Counted from the first letter of the stretch, positions 17,303-25,659 are shown. The stretch: DNA of 64,000 nt from Streptomyces rubiginosohelvolus (GCF_014649875.1 NZ_BMTW01000001.1:1116001-1180000), one strand, 5' to 3'. Program-made: numbers and translations. The notes: a model not told the origin generated them from the sequence alone.

Positions 17303-17655
17303 CCCACCCCGCACACCGGGCCGGGACCTACAAGCGCCCCCGAGCCCAACTCCGTACCGCATGACGGGAGTCGGGCCGGAACCCCCTCCTCCACATCTCC
17401 GCAACGTGAACATTCTGCGTCAAGTGGCAACGGGCGTGGCGGCCTTGACTTTTCGTCGCGCGGCCGGTGATAAGATCATCTTACTTCCAGTGGGCTGATG
17501 GCGTATGGGGGCATTCCGGGAGGAATGGATTCCTCGGCCCCACCTTCGGAGGGGCACCTCCCGAAGCGGCGCACGGTCGTGGCGAACGAGCCCTGACTGC
17601 GTGCCGCCTGACGGGGTGTCAAGCCGTTTCCGCCATGGCACTTGAAGTGAGTCTC
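17303..17655 (+). other. Intergenic region upstream of the conservon
   Basis: This 353-bp stretch has no convincing gene. It starts with an imperfect inverted repeat around 17343-17377 that may terminate the LacI gene. TTGACT at 17445-17450 and TAAGAT at 17471-17476 form a candidate promoter with a long 20-bp spacer, and the -10 is inside a 13-bp palindrome. The remaining ~170 bp to the start of cvnA would be a long leader in which I see nothing recognisable. Confidence 0.5.
17471..17483. promoter_or_regulatory. 13-bp palindrome overlapping the putative conservon -10 box
   Basis: TAAGATCATCTTA has perfect 6-bp arms around one base, in an AT-rich patch that stands out in this GC-rich DNA. A repressor bound here would block the -10 element. 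Confidence 0.45.
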
Positions 17656-18954
17656 ATGACATTTGCACAGGGCCCTCTCGTCTGGGCGCTGGTTGTCGTA
17701 GCCCTGGTCGCCGTGGGTGCCGTTCTGCGCGCTCGCGCGATCAACGTCAAGCTCCGCAGGAACCACGCCGAGCTGCGCCAGGAGCGCGACGCCCTCCTCC
17801 ACCAGCGGGACGAACTCCACGTCGTCCACAACACTCTGCTCCAGCGTCAGTCCGCCGAACTCGCGGAGGTCCGCAAGGACGCCGAGGAGGAGACCAAGGC
17901 CGTCCTCAAGGCGGCCGTCCGCACCCTTCAGGGCCTCGCCGACGAGCAGCAGGTCGTGATCGAGAAGGCCCAGCGCAAGTACGGGGACGACCCCGGGATC
18001 CTCGCCGACCTGATGGCCATGGACCACGCCAACAGCCAGTTCGGCCGGCGGGCCCAGGGCATCGCCGTGCTCTGCGGCGGCTGGCTCGGCCGGCGCGAGA
18101 CCGTGGCCTCCGTCTTCGACGTGGCCCGCAGCGCCCAGGGCCGTATCCGGCACTTCGACCGGGTCCGGGTCAACGGCCAGGTGAACTTCTCCGTCGTCAG
18201 CCGCGCGGTCGAACCGGTCGCCGTGGTCCTCGCCGAGCTGCTCGCCAACGCCACGAACTACTCCGCCCCCGGCACCCCGGTCGAGATCAACATCCAGGCC
18301 GTGCCGACGGGCGTCTGCCTCATCGTCGACGACGCCGGTCTCGGCATGGGCCAGGAGGAGAAGGACCGCGCGGCGGCCCTCCTCTCCCCCCAGGCCGCGA
18401 TCAGCGTCTCCAGCCTCGGTATTCCGCCGCAGTTCGGGTTCGCCGTCTCCGGGATGCTCGCCGCCCGCTACGGCTTCCGGGTCTCGGTGGACTCCGTTTC
18501 CCCCTATGGAGGCGTACGCGCGGTGGTCCTCATCCCCGACGAACTGCTCACCACCGAGGCGCCGCCCGCCGCAGCGCCGGCCGAGGCGCCCGAAGCGGCG
18601 CTCTCCCCGGCGCCGCAGGTCCGGCAGCCGGACCAGTGGCAGGCCCGGGCCCACTCCCAGGCCCAGCCCCACCCCCAGCACCAGGCGCAGGCCCCGAGCC
18701 CGGCCCCCGCGCCGACCCCGCTCTTCCCGCCCGTTCCCCAGCCGGACACCGCCACCCAGCCGCTCGCCCAGATCACCACCACCGCCGGCGGTCTGCCGAA
18801 GCGTCGTCGCAAGAGCCCGGTCTCCGCGGTGCCATCGGCCGAAGCGGGACCCGCGCGCAGCAACGAGGAGACCGCGTCGCGGCTCGGCGCCTTCCAGCGC
18901 GGCACCCGGTCCGGACGCGACACGACGACGACGGAAGGACCCGAGTTCCAGTGA
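17656..18954 (+). CDS. cvnA: Conservon protein CvnA, sensor-kinase-like ATP-binding membrane protein
   Basis: A 432-residue protein that begins with one transmembrane helix (PLVWALVVVALVAVGAVL), then a charged coiled coil (RRNHAELRQERDALLHQ), and a GHKL ATP-binding domain: N-box ELLANATNYSAPG, G1 box DDAGLGMG and a G2-like LGIPPQFGFAVSGMLAARYG. There is no clear H-box His phospho-acceptor. The last ~120 residues are Pro/Ala/Gln-rich and probably disordered. In conservons CvnA anchors the complex at the membrane and interacts with CvnB, CvnC and CvnD. The ATG at 17656 is chosen because it directly precedes the membrane helix; upstream in-frame starts have poor ribosome sites. Confidence 0.9.
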   Translation: MTFAQGPLVWALVVVALVAVGAVLRARAINVKLRRNHAELRQERDALLHQRDELHVVHNTLLQRQSAELAEVRKDAEEETKAVLKAAVRTLQGLADEQQVVIEKAQRKYGDDPGILADLMAMDHANSQFGRRAQGIAVLCGGWLGRRETVASVFDVARSAQGRIRHFDRVRVNGQVNFSVVSRAVEPVAVVLAELLANATNYSAPGTPVEINIQAVPTGVCLIVDDAGLGMGQEEKDRAAALLSPQAAISVSSLGIPPQFGFAVSGMLAARYGFRVSVDSVSPYGGVRAVVLIPDELLTTEAPPAAAPAEAPEAALSPAPQVRQPDQWQARAHSQAQPHPQHQAQAPSPAPAPTPLFPPVPQPDTATQPLAQITTTAGGLPKRRRKSPVSAVPSAEAGPARSNEETASRLGAFQRGTRSGRDTTTTEGPEFQ

Positions 18955-19355
18955 ACCCCGATCTGTCCTGGGTACTCAACGACCTGCTCCAGGTACCCGG
19001 CGCCCGGCACGCGATCCTGGTGTCCGCGGACGGCCTGCTGCTCGCCAACTCCAGCGAGATCGGCCGGGACGACGCGGAGACCGTCGCCGCGGCCATGAGC
19101 TCCATGCAGTCCCTCAGCCGGGCCGTCGCCCCCTTCATCGGGACCCGTGACCCGGGCAGATGGCGGCAGACGCTCCTGGAGTACGAGGACGGCTGGATCT
19201 TCCTGATCGCCGCCGGCACCGGCGCCTACCTCGCCGCCACCGCCGCCGCCGATGTGGACATGGAGGCGATGTCCTTCCGGATGCAGCAGCAGGTCACCGC
19301 ACTGGGCAAGGCGATGACCACGCCGCCCCGCCGCACCGCGGACAGCGAGATATGA
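18951..19355 (+). CDS. cvnB: Conservon protein CvnB, Roadblock/LC7 domain
   Basis: A 134-residue Roadblock/LC7 protein (LSWVLNDLLQVPGARHAILV, ADGLLLANS, then YLAATAAADVDMEAM). Such proteins act with small GTPases, in MglB-like fashion, and here the partner should be CvnD. The GTG start overlaps the TGA of cvnA (GTGA), and its own stop overlaps the ATG of cvnC, so translation is coupled through the operon. Confidence 0.93.
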   Translation: MNPDLSWVLNDLLQVPGARHAILVSADGLLLANSSEIGRDDAETVAAAMSSMQSLSRAVAPFIGTRDPGRWRQTLLEYEDGWIFLIAAGTGAYLAATAAADVDMEAMSFRMQQQVTALGKAMTTPPRRTADSEI

Positions 19356-19726
19356 CGGCGCCGGGCGAGGAGCAGCAGGTCAGCAGCGGGTTCGTCCGGT
19401 CCTATGTCATCACCGGCGGGCGGGGGCTGCCCGACGCGGAGGATCTCTCCCTCGTCACGCTGGTCACCCTCGCCCCCGAGAGCCAGCCGCCGCCGAACCC
19501 GAGCCCCGAGGTCAAGGCGATCTGGGAGCTGTGCTCCGGCGGCTATCTCTCGGTGGCCGAGGTCGCCGGCCACCTCGGCCTGCCGGTCGGGGTGGCCCGT
19601 CTCCTGCTCCAGGATTTACACCAGCAGGGACACCTGCTGCGCCGGAAGGCGCCGCCGCCGGCCCAGCTCGTTGACAGGAAGATCCTCGAAGAGGTGTTGC
19701 ATGGACTCCAAGTCCGGTTCGGCTGA
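19352..19726 (+). CDS. cvnC: Conservon protein CvnC, DUF742, with a TTA leucine codon
   Basis: A 124-residue DUF742 protein with a winged-helix-like layout: SFVRSY-type N-terminus (SSGFVRSYVITGG), VKAIWELCSGGYLSVAEVAG, LPVGVARLLLQDL, and RKILEEVLHGL at the C-terminus. It starts in an ATGA overlap with cvnB and overlaps cvnD by 26 bases. Codon 89 (19616-19618) is TTA, the rare leucine codon read in Streptomyces only by the bldA tRNA. I found no other in-frame TTA in the window, so translation of this protein, and by coupling of CvnD, may depend on bldA. Confidence 0.93.
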   Translation: MTAPGEEQQVSSGFVRSYVITGGRGLPDAEDLSLVTLVTLAPESQPPPNPSPEVKAIWELCSGGYLSVAEVAGHLGLPVGVARLLLQDLHQQGHLLRRKAPPPAQLVDRKILEEVLHGLQVRFG

Positions 19727-20291
19727 GAGCATCTATGTGCCGGACGCGGTCCAGCGCGCGGCGAAGATCCTCGTCGTCGGGCACTTCGCGGTGGGCAAGA
19801 CGACGCTGATCGGCACCCTGTCCGAGATCACGCCGCTGCGCACCGAGGAGCGGATGACCCAGGCCGCCGCCCAGGTCGACGATCTGCGGGGGGCGCCCGA
19901 CAAGACGACGACGACGGTCGCCCTGGACTTCGGCCGGCTCACCCTCAGCGACGAGCTGGTGCTCTACCTGTTCGGTACGCCGGGGCAGCAGCGGTTCGTG
20001 GAGCTGTGGGAGGACATGGCGCGCGGTTCGCTGGGCGCGCTGCTCCTGGTCGACCCGGCGCGGCTCGCCGACACGTTCCCGGTCATCGACCTCGTCGAGA
20101 CGTACGGGCTGGAGTACGCGGTCGCCGTCAACAGCTTCGACCCGTACTCGCAGCACGCCGAGGACGAACTGCGCGAGGCCCTCGACCTGCTGCCGGACAC
20201 CCCGGTCGTCTTCTGCGACGCCCGGGACCAGAAGTCGTCCGCGCACGCCCTGATCACCTTGGTCCGCCACCTCCTGACGCACGCGACCTGA
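19701..20291 (+). CDS. cvnD: Conservon protein CvnD, small GTP-binding protein
   Basis: A 196-residue P-loop GTPase. G1 is GHFAVGKTT (near residue 27), the switch region carries TTTTVALDFGRL, G3 is FGTPGQQRF (a Gly instead of the usual Asp in DTPG-like loops), and the base-contact region reads AVNSFD in place of NKxD. A C-terminal helix follows. These departures are typical of bacterial MglA/CvnD-type GTPases. The ATG at 19701 lies 26 bases inside cvnC, so the gene depends on translation of cvnC. Confidence 0.93.
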   Translation: MDSKSGSAESIYVPDAVQRAAKILVVGHFAVGKTTLIGTLSEITPLRTEERMTQAAAQVDDLRGAPDKTTTTVALDFGRLTLSDELVLYLFGTPGQQRFVELWEDMARGSLGALLLVDPARLADTFPVIDLVETYGLEYAVAVNSFDPYSQHAEDELREALDLLPDTPVVFCDARDQKSSAHALITLVRHLLTHAT

Positions 20292-20378
20292 CGCGCACAC
20301 GGCCCGACGCGCACACCACGTAGACGTATACGAAGCCGGGGCCCCCGACGGCCCCGCGATCACACCGAGGAAGCCGAC

Positions 20379-21788
20379 ATGGATCCGCAGCCGGGAGCCA
20401 CCCCGTACAGCGCCCCCGCCGGGTGCCCCATGCACCAGCAGCAGACGCCGCTGTACGGACCGGAGTTCGCCGCCGATCCGCACCGCTTCTACGACGCGGC
20501 ACGCACGCACGGCCCCGCCGCACCCGTCGAGCTGGCCCCCGGGGTGGACGCCACGCTGATCGTGCAGCACGAGGCGGCGCTGCGGGTGCTGCAGAACCCG
20601 GCGCTGTTCGCCCGGGACTCGCGGCGCTGGGCCGCGCTGCGCGAGGGCGCCGTACCGATGGACAGCCCGGTGCTGCCGATGATGGTCTACCGGCCCAACT
20701 GCCTGTTCACCGACGGCGCGGAGCACCTGCGGCTGCGCAAGGCGGTCACCGAGTCGCTGGCCCGGCTGAACAGCAGCCGGGTGAGCCGGGACGTCGAGCG
20801 GATCGCCGACTACCTGATCGACCAGTTCATCGAGCGCGGCACCGCCGACCTGCTCAACGAGTACGCCAAGCTGCTGCCGCTGCTGCTGTTCAACCAGCTC
20901 TTCGGCTGCCCCGGCGACATCGGCGACCGGCTGACCCGCTCGATGTCGGCGATCTTCGACGGCGAGGACGTGCTCCGCGCCAACGCGGAGCTGACCGAGT
21001 GCCTGATGGAACTGGTCTCGCTCAAGCGCCGCCAACCCGGCGAGGACATCACCTCCTGGCTCATCCAGCACCCGGCGGGGCTGCGGGACGAGGAGCTGAA
21101 GGACCAGCTGGTGGTGCTGATGGGCGCGGGCGTGGAGCCGGAGCGCAATCTGATCGCCAACGCGCTGCTGCTGATGCTCGCGGGCGAGCAGCCGGGCGCG
21201 CCGGAGCGGCGTGGTTCGGGGATGCTCGTCGAGGACGCGCTGGACGACGTCCTGTGGAACAACCCGCCGATCGCCAACTACGCCACGCACTACCCGGTGC
21301 GGGACATCGAGCTGGACGGGGTGGTGCTGAAGGCGGAGACGCCCGTGCTGATCAGCTTCGCCGCCGCGAACAGTGACCCGGGGCTCACCGACACCCGCCA
21401 GACCCTCAGCAAGGGCGCCCATCTGGCCTGGGGCGCGGGCCCGCACGTGTGCCCCGCCAAGTCGCCCGCGACGCTGATCGCGCTGACCGCGATCGAGAAG
21501 ATCCTCAACACCGTCCCGGACCTCGCGCTGGCCGTGCCCGCCTCCGGGGTGGCCTGGCGTCCGGGCCCGTTCCACCGGGCCCTGGTCGCCCTGCCCGTAC
21601 GGTTCACGCCGACGGCCGCGCGGCGGGCGTCGGCCGGGGTGCAGCCGCCGGCGCAGACCTCGGCCCAGCTTCCGGACCCGTACCGGAACTCCCCCTCCGC
21701 GGCACCGGCGACACCCCGTCACACACCGGAGTCGGCCAGGAAGCAGAAGGGCTGGTGGAGCTCGTTCCTGGACGTGTTCCGCGTATGA
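20379..21788 (+). CDS. Conservon-associated cytochrome P450, CYP157-like, lacking ExxR
   Basis: A 469-residue P450. The heme loop is HLAWGAGPHVCPAK, with the cysteine ligand in place. The I-helix reads GAGVEPERN rather than AGxxT. In the K-helix the ExxR pair is replaced: the segment is EDALDDVLWNNPP, with Asp and Trp where Glu and Arg are expected. CYP157 enzymes found in conservons are known to lack ExxR, so this matches that group. The C-terminus has ~60 extra residues rich in Pro/Ala, ending in KGWWSSFLDVFRV. GAGGAAG precedes the ATG. CYP157 genes often lie beside a CYP154 gene, but none is present here. The substrate is unknown. Confidence 0.88.
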   Translation: MDPQPGATPYSAPAGCPMHQQQTPLYGPEFAADPHRFYDAARTHGPAAPVELAPGVDATLIVQHEAALRVLQNPALFARDSRRWAALREGAVPMDSPVLPMMVYRPNCLFTDGAEHLRLRKAVTESLARLNSSRVSRDVERIADYLIDQFIERGTADLLNEYAKLLPLLLFNQLFGCPGDIGDRLTRSMSAIFDGEDVLRANAELTECLMELVSLKRRQPGEDITSWLIQHPAGLRDEELKDQLVVLMGAGVEPERNLIANALLLMLAGEQPGAPERRGSGMLVEDALDDVLWNNPPIANYATHYPVRDIELDGVVLKAETPVLISFAAANSDPGLTDTRQTLSKGAHLAWGAGPHVCPAKSPATLIALTAIEKILNTVPDLALAVPASGVAWRPGPFHRALVALPVRFTPTAARRASAGVQPPAQTSAQLPDPYRNSPSAAPATPRHTPESARKQKGWWSSFLDVFRV

Positions 21789-21966
21789 CGCACCGCCCCA
21801 CGCAGACGTGCGGAGGGCCAGGTTCAGCTCTGCACCGCGCCCTCGCGGTTCGGCTGGCCTTCGGGTGAGTCATCCGGGTCGCGCGGGGGCGAAGGCACGC
21901 CGGGTCCGCGAGGCGCTCTCCGCCACCCGGCGCTCCCCGGCGGGCGGCAACGGTACGGGCGGGTCA

Positions 21967-21986
21967 CACTCGTAAGAACCCGAGTG
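21967..21986 (+). promoter_or_regulatory. Small hairpin abutting the terC ribosome site
   Basis: CACTCG and CGAGTG pair around an 8-base loop, and the 3' arm runs directly into GGGAGG, the ribosome site of the next gene. It could modulate translation. It does not resemble the yybP-ykoY manganese riboswitch. Confidence 0.3.
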
Positions 21987-21999
21987 GGAGGTCTCCGGC

Positions 22000-22974
22000 G
22001 TGGACGTACCGGTGTGGCTGTGGATCGTGTTCGCCGTGACCGTCGTCGTATCCCTGACGGTCGACCTCCTGGCGCACCGCAAGGCGCATGTCATCGGCTT
22101 CAAGGAGGCCGGACTGTGGAGCGCCCTGTGGGTGGGTCTCGCGCTGGCCTTCGGCGGGGTCGTCTTCCTGACGCTCGGGACGACCGCCGGAACGGAGTAC
22201 ACGACCGCGTGGCTGCTGGAGAAGAGCCTCTCGGTCGACAACCTCTTCGTCTTCGCGCTGATCTTCGCGTATTTCAAGGTGCCCCGGGAGTACCAGCACC
22301 GGGTGCTTTTCTACGGTGTCATCGGCGCCCTGGTGTTCCGGGCGCTCTTCCTGACCGCCGGTGTCGCGGTGGTGAACCGCTTCACGTTCGTCCTGTTCCT
22401 CTTCGCCGCGATCCTTTTCTACAGCAGCTACAAAATCCTCAGCGGCCAGGAGGAGAATTTCGACCCGGGCAAGAGCTTCGCCGTGCGGGCGCTGCGGAAG
22501 GTCATGCCGGTCCAGGACGAGTACTCCGGCACGCATTTCGTCGTCCACAAGGAGGGGCGGCGCATCGCCACACCGCTGCTCGCGGTGGTCGCCGCGATCG
22601 AGGCGGCCGACCTCATCTTCGCGGTCGACAGCGTGCCCGCGGTGCTCGCGGTCAGCGACGACCTGTTCATCGTCTACACCAGCAACGCCTTCGCGATCCT
22701 GGGGCTGCGGGCCCTGTACTTCCTGCTGGCGGGGCTGCTGGACCGGTTCCACTACCTGAGCCACGGCCTGGCGGTCATCCTCGCCTTCATCGCGGTCAAG
22801 CTCATCCTCCAGGCGTCCCACAAGATGATCAGCACCTCGATCCCGGAGATCCCGTCGCCGGTGAGCCTCGCGGTGATCGTCGTGATTCTGGCGGTGTCGG
22901 TGACCCTGAGCCTGCGCCGTCCGCCGCAGAACCAGAGCGGTGAGAACGCCTCCGACACCGATACGGACAAGTAA
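22000..22974 (+). CDS. TerC-family integral membrane protein
   Basis: A 324-residue protein with seven to nine membrane helices. The TerC hallmarks are present: WLLEKSLSVDNLFVFALIF (acidic motif with Asp-Asn) and the second acidic motif AIEAADLIFAVDSVPAVLAV, then SNAFAILGLRALYFLL. TerC proteins are linked to tellurite resistance and, in the Alx/MeeF branch, to manganese export during metallation of secreted proteins. The GTG at 22000 is preceded by GGGAGG with about 9 bases spacing. It seems monocistronic. Confidence 0.92.
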   Translation: MDVPVWLWIVFAVTVVVSLTVDLLAHRKAHVIGFKEAGLWSALWVGLALAFGGVVFLTLGTTAGTEYTTAWLLEKSLSVDNLFVFALIFAYFKVPREYQHRVLFYGVIGALVFRALFLTAGVAVVNRFTFVLFLFAAILFYSSYKILSGQEENFDPGKSFAVRALRKVMPVQDEYSGTHFVVHKEGRRIATPLLAVVAAIEAADLIFAVDSVPAVLAVSDDLFIVYTSNAFAILGLRALYFLLAGLLDRFHYLSHGLAVILAFIAVKLILQASHKMISTSIPEIPSPVSLAVIVVILAVSVTLSLRRPPQNQSGENASDTDTDK

Positions 22975-23023
22975 GGCGAAGGCAAAGCAAAGGGAAAGAC
23001 TTCCCCAAATCCTCCGCCGGGCC

Positions 23024-23029
23024 TATCGT
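23024..23029 (+). promoter_or_regulatory. -10 box, leaderless start at 23036
   Basis: TATCGT ends 6 bases before the ATG, so transcription should start at the start codon. Confidence 0.5.
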
Positions 23030-23035
23030 GAGTAA

Positions 23036-23239
23036 ATGGACAGCGAAAAGCGTGACCTCCACCAGCGGGCCGCTTTCATGTGCCCCGCCTGCAAACAGTC
23101 CGTCCCCTCCGAGATCCACCGCCACAAGTCCCTCGGGATCTTCGTCCCGGTATGGCGCGCGGGCCCCTGCGAGAACCCCGACTGCGCGGAGTACGCCGCC
23201 GCCCAGGAGCAGAACTCCCGGCACCGCTCACGCCACTGA
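23036..23239 (+). CDS. Small zinc-ribbon-like hypothetical protein
   Basis: A 67-residue cytoplasmic protein. It contains two Cys pairs, CPAC and CENPDC, about 35 residues apart, which would suit binding of one zinc ion. Between them is IHRHKSLGIFVPVWRAGP and the tail is His/Arg-rich. No ribosome site is present; the leaderless start is supported by the TATCGT box. A strong terminator follows. The function is unknown. Confidence 0.75.
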   Translation: MDSEKRDLHQRAAFMCPACKQSVPSEIHRHKSLGIFVPVWRAGPCENPDCAEYAAAQEQNSRHRSRH

Positions 23240-23248
23240 GGCTCCCCG

Positions 23249-23289
23249 GCCGGGGGCCGGTCCGCCCGACGCGCGGACCGGCCCCCGGC
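23249..23289 (+). terminator. 17-bp perfect hairpin terminator
   Basis: Arms 23249-23265 and 23273-23289 are perfectly complementary around a 7-base loop, just after the zinc-ribbon gene. There is no T-run, as is common for Streptomyces terminators. Confidence 0.8.
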
Positions 23290-23293
23290 TGAC

Positions 23294-23299
23294 TAGCGT
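23294..23299 (+). promoter_or_regulatory. -10 box of the VOC gene
   Basis: TAGCGT directly follows the terminator, giving a ~50-base leader that contains GAAGGA upstream of the ATG at 23359. Confidence 0.45.
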
Positions 23300-23358
23300 G
23301 GGCCCTACGGGGAGGCCGAAGGCACAGCTCGGGGACTCAGGGGAAGGACCGGCACGCC

Positions 23359-24162
23359 ATGGCTGTACAACCCGAGGGCACCCCGTGCTGGGCGGACGCC
23401 ATGTTCGCCGACGTCGAGGGCGCGAAGAGCTTCTACACGGACGTGCTCGGCTGGACGTTCGGCGAGAGCCAGGCGGAGTTCGGCTACTACACACAGGCGT
23501 ACGCGAACGGGAAGGCGGCCGCCGCCGTGTCCCCGCCCATGCCGGGCGAGGAGGGGAACCCCTCGTCCTGGTGTCTCTACCTCGCCTCGCGGGACACCGC
23601 CGCCACCGTCGCGAAGGTCCGCGAGAACGGCGGCGAGGTGCTGGTGGAGCCGATGGAGGTCGGCGCGTTCGGCACGATGGCGCTGGCCCGCGACCCCGGC
23701 GGGGCCGTGTTCGGCATCTGGCAGGCGAACGCCCACGAGGGGTTCGACACGGAGATGGGCGCGCCCGGCGGGTACTGCTGGGCCGAGGTCTTCACCCGGG
23801 ACGCGAAGGCGGTGGACGCGTTCTACCCGGCGGTCTTCCCGTACACGGAACGGAAGATGGACGATGCGCCGATGGACTTCGCCGTCTTCCACGTACAGGA
23901 GCAGCCGGTGCTCGGCCGGATGGTGATGGACAGCGACTTCCCGCCCGAGGTGCCGTCCTACGTCAACGTGTACTTCGCCGTCCCCGACTGTGACGCGGCG
24001 GTGGCGAGGACGACCGAGCGCGGCGGGGCGCTGCACTTCGGACCGATGGACAGCCCGTTCGGCCGGTTCGCGGTGCTCGGCGACCCGCAGGGCGCGGCGT
24101 TCGCCGTGATCGACGTGACCACCACCCAGGGCGAGATGCCGGACATGAGCCCGATGGCCTGA
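23359..24162 (+). CDS. VOC-family protein with two glyoxalase-like domains
   Basis: A 267-residue protein made of two vicinal-oxygen-chelate halves. The first starts CWADAMFADVEGAKSFY and ends near DPGGAVFGIWQ. The second starts CWAEVFTRDAKAVDAFY and ends DPQGAAFAVID. Each half has the DVLGW/AVFPY-type beta-alpha repeat. The usual metal ligands His/Glu are partly missing, so a metalloenzyme role is not assured. Related Streptomyces proteins are annotated as glyoxalase or hydroxylase. It has its own promoter. Confidence 0.85.
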   Translation: MAVQPEGTPCWADAMFADVEGAKSFYTDVLGWTFGESQAEFGYYTQAYANGKAAAAVSPPMPGEEGNPSSWCLYLASRDTAATVAKVRENGGEVLVEPMEVGAFGTMALARDPGGAVFGIWQANAHEGFDTEMGAPGGYCWAEVFTRDAKAVDAFYPAVFPYTERKMDDAPMDFAVFHVQEQPVLGRMVMDSDFPPEVPSYVNVYFAVPDCDAAVARTTERGGALHFGPMDSPFGRFAVLGDPQGAAFAVIDVTTTQGEMPDMSPMA

Positions 24163-24279
24163 CCCGGGCCGTCAGCCGCCGACGGGCCGCGACCGGGAGA
24201 CCAGCGCGGCCCGTCTCCCTGCCCACCGCGCACCCCTCCGAGGGCTCCACGGCGTCCGTAGATTCCTCCGACACCCCTC

Positions 24280-24318
24280 GCATCTGCGATGGAACATCGT
24301 CCAGAGAATGGCAGATGC
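24280..24318. promoter_or_regulatory. Nested inverted repeats upstream of the molybdate regulator
   Basis: An 8-bp inverted repeat, GCATCTGC (24280-24287) and GCAGATGC (24311-24318), encloses the smaller palindrome CGATGGAACATCG (24287-24299). It ends 14 bp before the -10 box at 24333 and could be an autoregulatory site for the HTH-TOBE protein. Confidence 0.5.
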
Positions 24319-24332
24319 CACCCCAATTGGCC

Positions 24333-24338
24333 TAGCGT
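24333..24338 (+). promoter_or_regulatory. -10 box, leaderless start at 24346
   Basis: TAGCGT ends 7 bases before the ATG of the HTH-TOBE gene. Confidence 0.55.
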
Positions 24339-24345
24339 GTCGCAC

Positions 24346-24741
24346 ATGCAGTCCTACACAATCGGCCAGGCAGCACGACTTCTCGGGGTCAGCCCCGACA
24401 CCGCCCGCCGCTGGGCGGACGCCGGCCGGGTCGCGACCCATCGCGACGAGGCCGGCCGCCGTCTCATCGACGGCCGCGCGCTGGCCGCCTTCTCGATCGA
24501 GGTCGGCCAGAGTGCGGGCGGCGAGGACGAGGACCCCTACACCTCGGCCCGCAACGCGTTCCCGGGCATCGTCACCGCGGTGAAACTCGGCGACGTCGCG
24601 GCCCAGGTCGAGATCCAGGCCGGGCCGCACCGGCTCGTCTCGCTCCTGACCCGGGAGGCGGTGGAGGAGCTGGGTCTGGAGGTCGGCATGCAGGCGACCG
24701 CCCGTGTGAAGTCGACCAGCGTGCACATCGACCGCACCTGA
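24346..24741 (+). CDS. Molybdate-responsive HTH-TOBE regulator/molbindin
   Basis: A 131-residue protein with two parts. Residues 1-60 are a MerR/excisionase-like helix-turn-helix (YTIGQAARLLGVSPDTARRWADAGRV). Residues ~65-131 are a TOBE/Mop domain (ARNAFPGIVTAVKLGDVAAQVEI, LTREAVEELGL, ARVKSTSVHI) that binds molybdate in related proteins. The ATG at 24346 follows a TAGCGT -10 box and there is no ribosome site, so a leaderless mRNA is expected. The gene directly precedes modA and modBC, so it should sense molybdate and control the uptake operon. Confidence 0.9.
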   Translation: MQSYTIGQAARLLGVSPDTARRWADAGRVATHRDEAGRRLIDGRALAAFSIEVGQSAGGEDEDPYTSARNAFPGIVTAVKLGDVAAQVEIQAGPHRLVSLLTREAVEELGLEVGMQATARVKSTSVHIDRT

Positions 24742-24825
24742 GCCTGCCCCGTACTCCCGTACCGCACCTGCGCGTACGCCCACGTCCCGCGCCTCACGCC
24801 CACGCGTCCAAGGAGCCTCACCCTC

Positions 24826-25635
24826 ATGTCTCTCCTCCTCACCCGCCGCCGCGCGGCCGCCGCCGTCCTGACCGCCGCGCTCCTCGTCCCGCTCGCCGCC
24901 TGCGGCAACGACGACAAGAAGGACGCGGACAGCGGCGCCGAGGCCACCTCGTCCGCCTCCGGCGCCCCGAAGGCCGATCTGACCGTGCTGGCCGCGTCCT
25001 CCCTGACGGACGTCTTCAAGGAGGCGGGGGCCGCGTACGAGAAGGCGAACCCCGGCACCAAGGTGACGTTCTCCTTCGCGGGCTCCCAGGAACTGGCCGC
25101 CCAGGTCAAGCAGGGCGCCCCCGCCGACGCCCTGGTCACCGCCGACACCAAGACGATGGACGGCCTCTCCGGCGACACCGGCAAGCCCACTGTCATCGCC
25201 AAGAACCGCCTGGTCATCGCCACCGGCGAGGGCAACCCGGAGAAGGTCGAGAACCTGAAGGACCTCGCCGACCCGCAGCTGAAGGTCGTCCTGGCCGCCC
25301 CCGAGGTGCCGGTGGGCCGCTACAGCGAGCAGATCCTCGACGCGCAGAAGATCGAGGTGAAGCCGGTCTCCCAGGAGCCCAACGTCCGCGCGGTCCTCAG
25401 CAAGGTCGAGCTGGGCGAGGCGGACGCCGGGCTCGTCTACAAGACCGACGCCGCGACCGCCACCGACAAGGTCGACGCGATCGAGATCCCGGACGCGGAG
25501 AACGCCATCGCCTCCTACCCGGCCGCCACGCTGAAGGCGTCGAAGCACAGCGAGGCGGCCGCCGCGTTCGTCGCCTGGCTCTCCACGCCCGAGGCGCAGA
25601 AGATCCTCCAGGGCGCGGGCTTCCAGCAGCCGTAA
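24826..25635 (+). CDS. modA: Molybdate ABC transporter substrate-binding lipoprotein
   Basis: A 269-residue extracytoplasmic binding protein. The signal peptide ends in the lipobox LAAC (Cys at residue 25), followed by an acidic, Ser/Ala-rich spacer. The ModA fold shows [37 protein letters not shown] and a C-terminal [13 protein letters not shown]. It delivers molybdate or tungstate to the permease encoded by the next gene. AAGGAGC precedes the ATG. Confidence 0.95.
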   Translation: MSLLLTRRRAAAAVLTAALLVPLAACGNDDKKDADSGAEATSSASGAPKADLTVLAASSLTDVFKEAGAAYEKANPGTKVTFSFAGSQELAAQVKQGAPADALVTADTKTMDGLSGDTGKPTVIAKNRLVIATGEGNPEKVENLKDLADPQLKVVLAAPEVPVGRYSEQILDAQKIEVKPVSQEPNVRAVLSKVELGEADAGLVYKTDAATATDKVDAIEIPDAENAIASYPAATLKASKHSEAAAAFVAWLSTPEAQKILQGAGFQQP

Positions 25636-25659
25636 CCGCCCCACCGCGCACGCCGAGGA

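Noticed and set aside
21789..21999. yybP-ykoY manganese riboswitch upstream of terC
   Set aside because: The conserved riboswitch blocks are absent. Only a 6-bp hairpin beside the ribosome site is seen.
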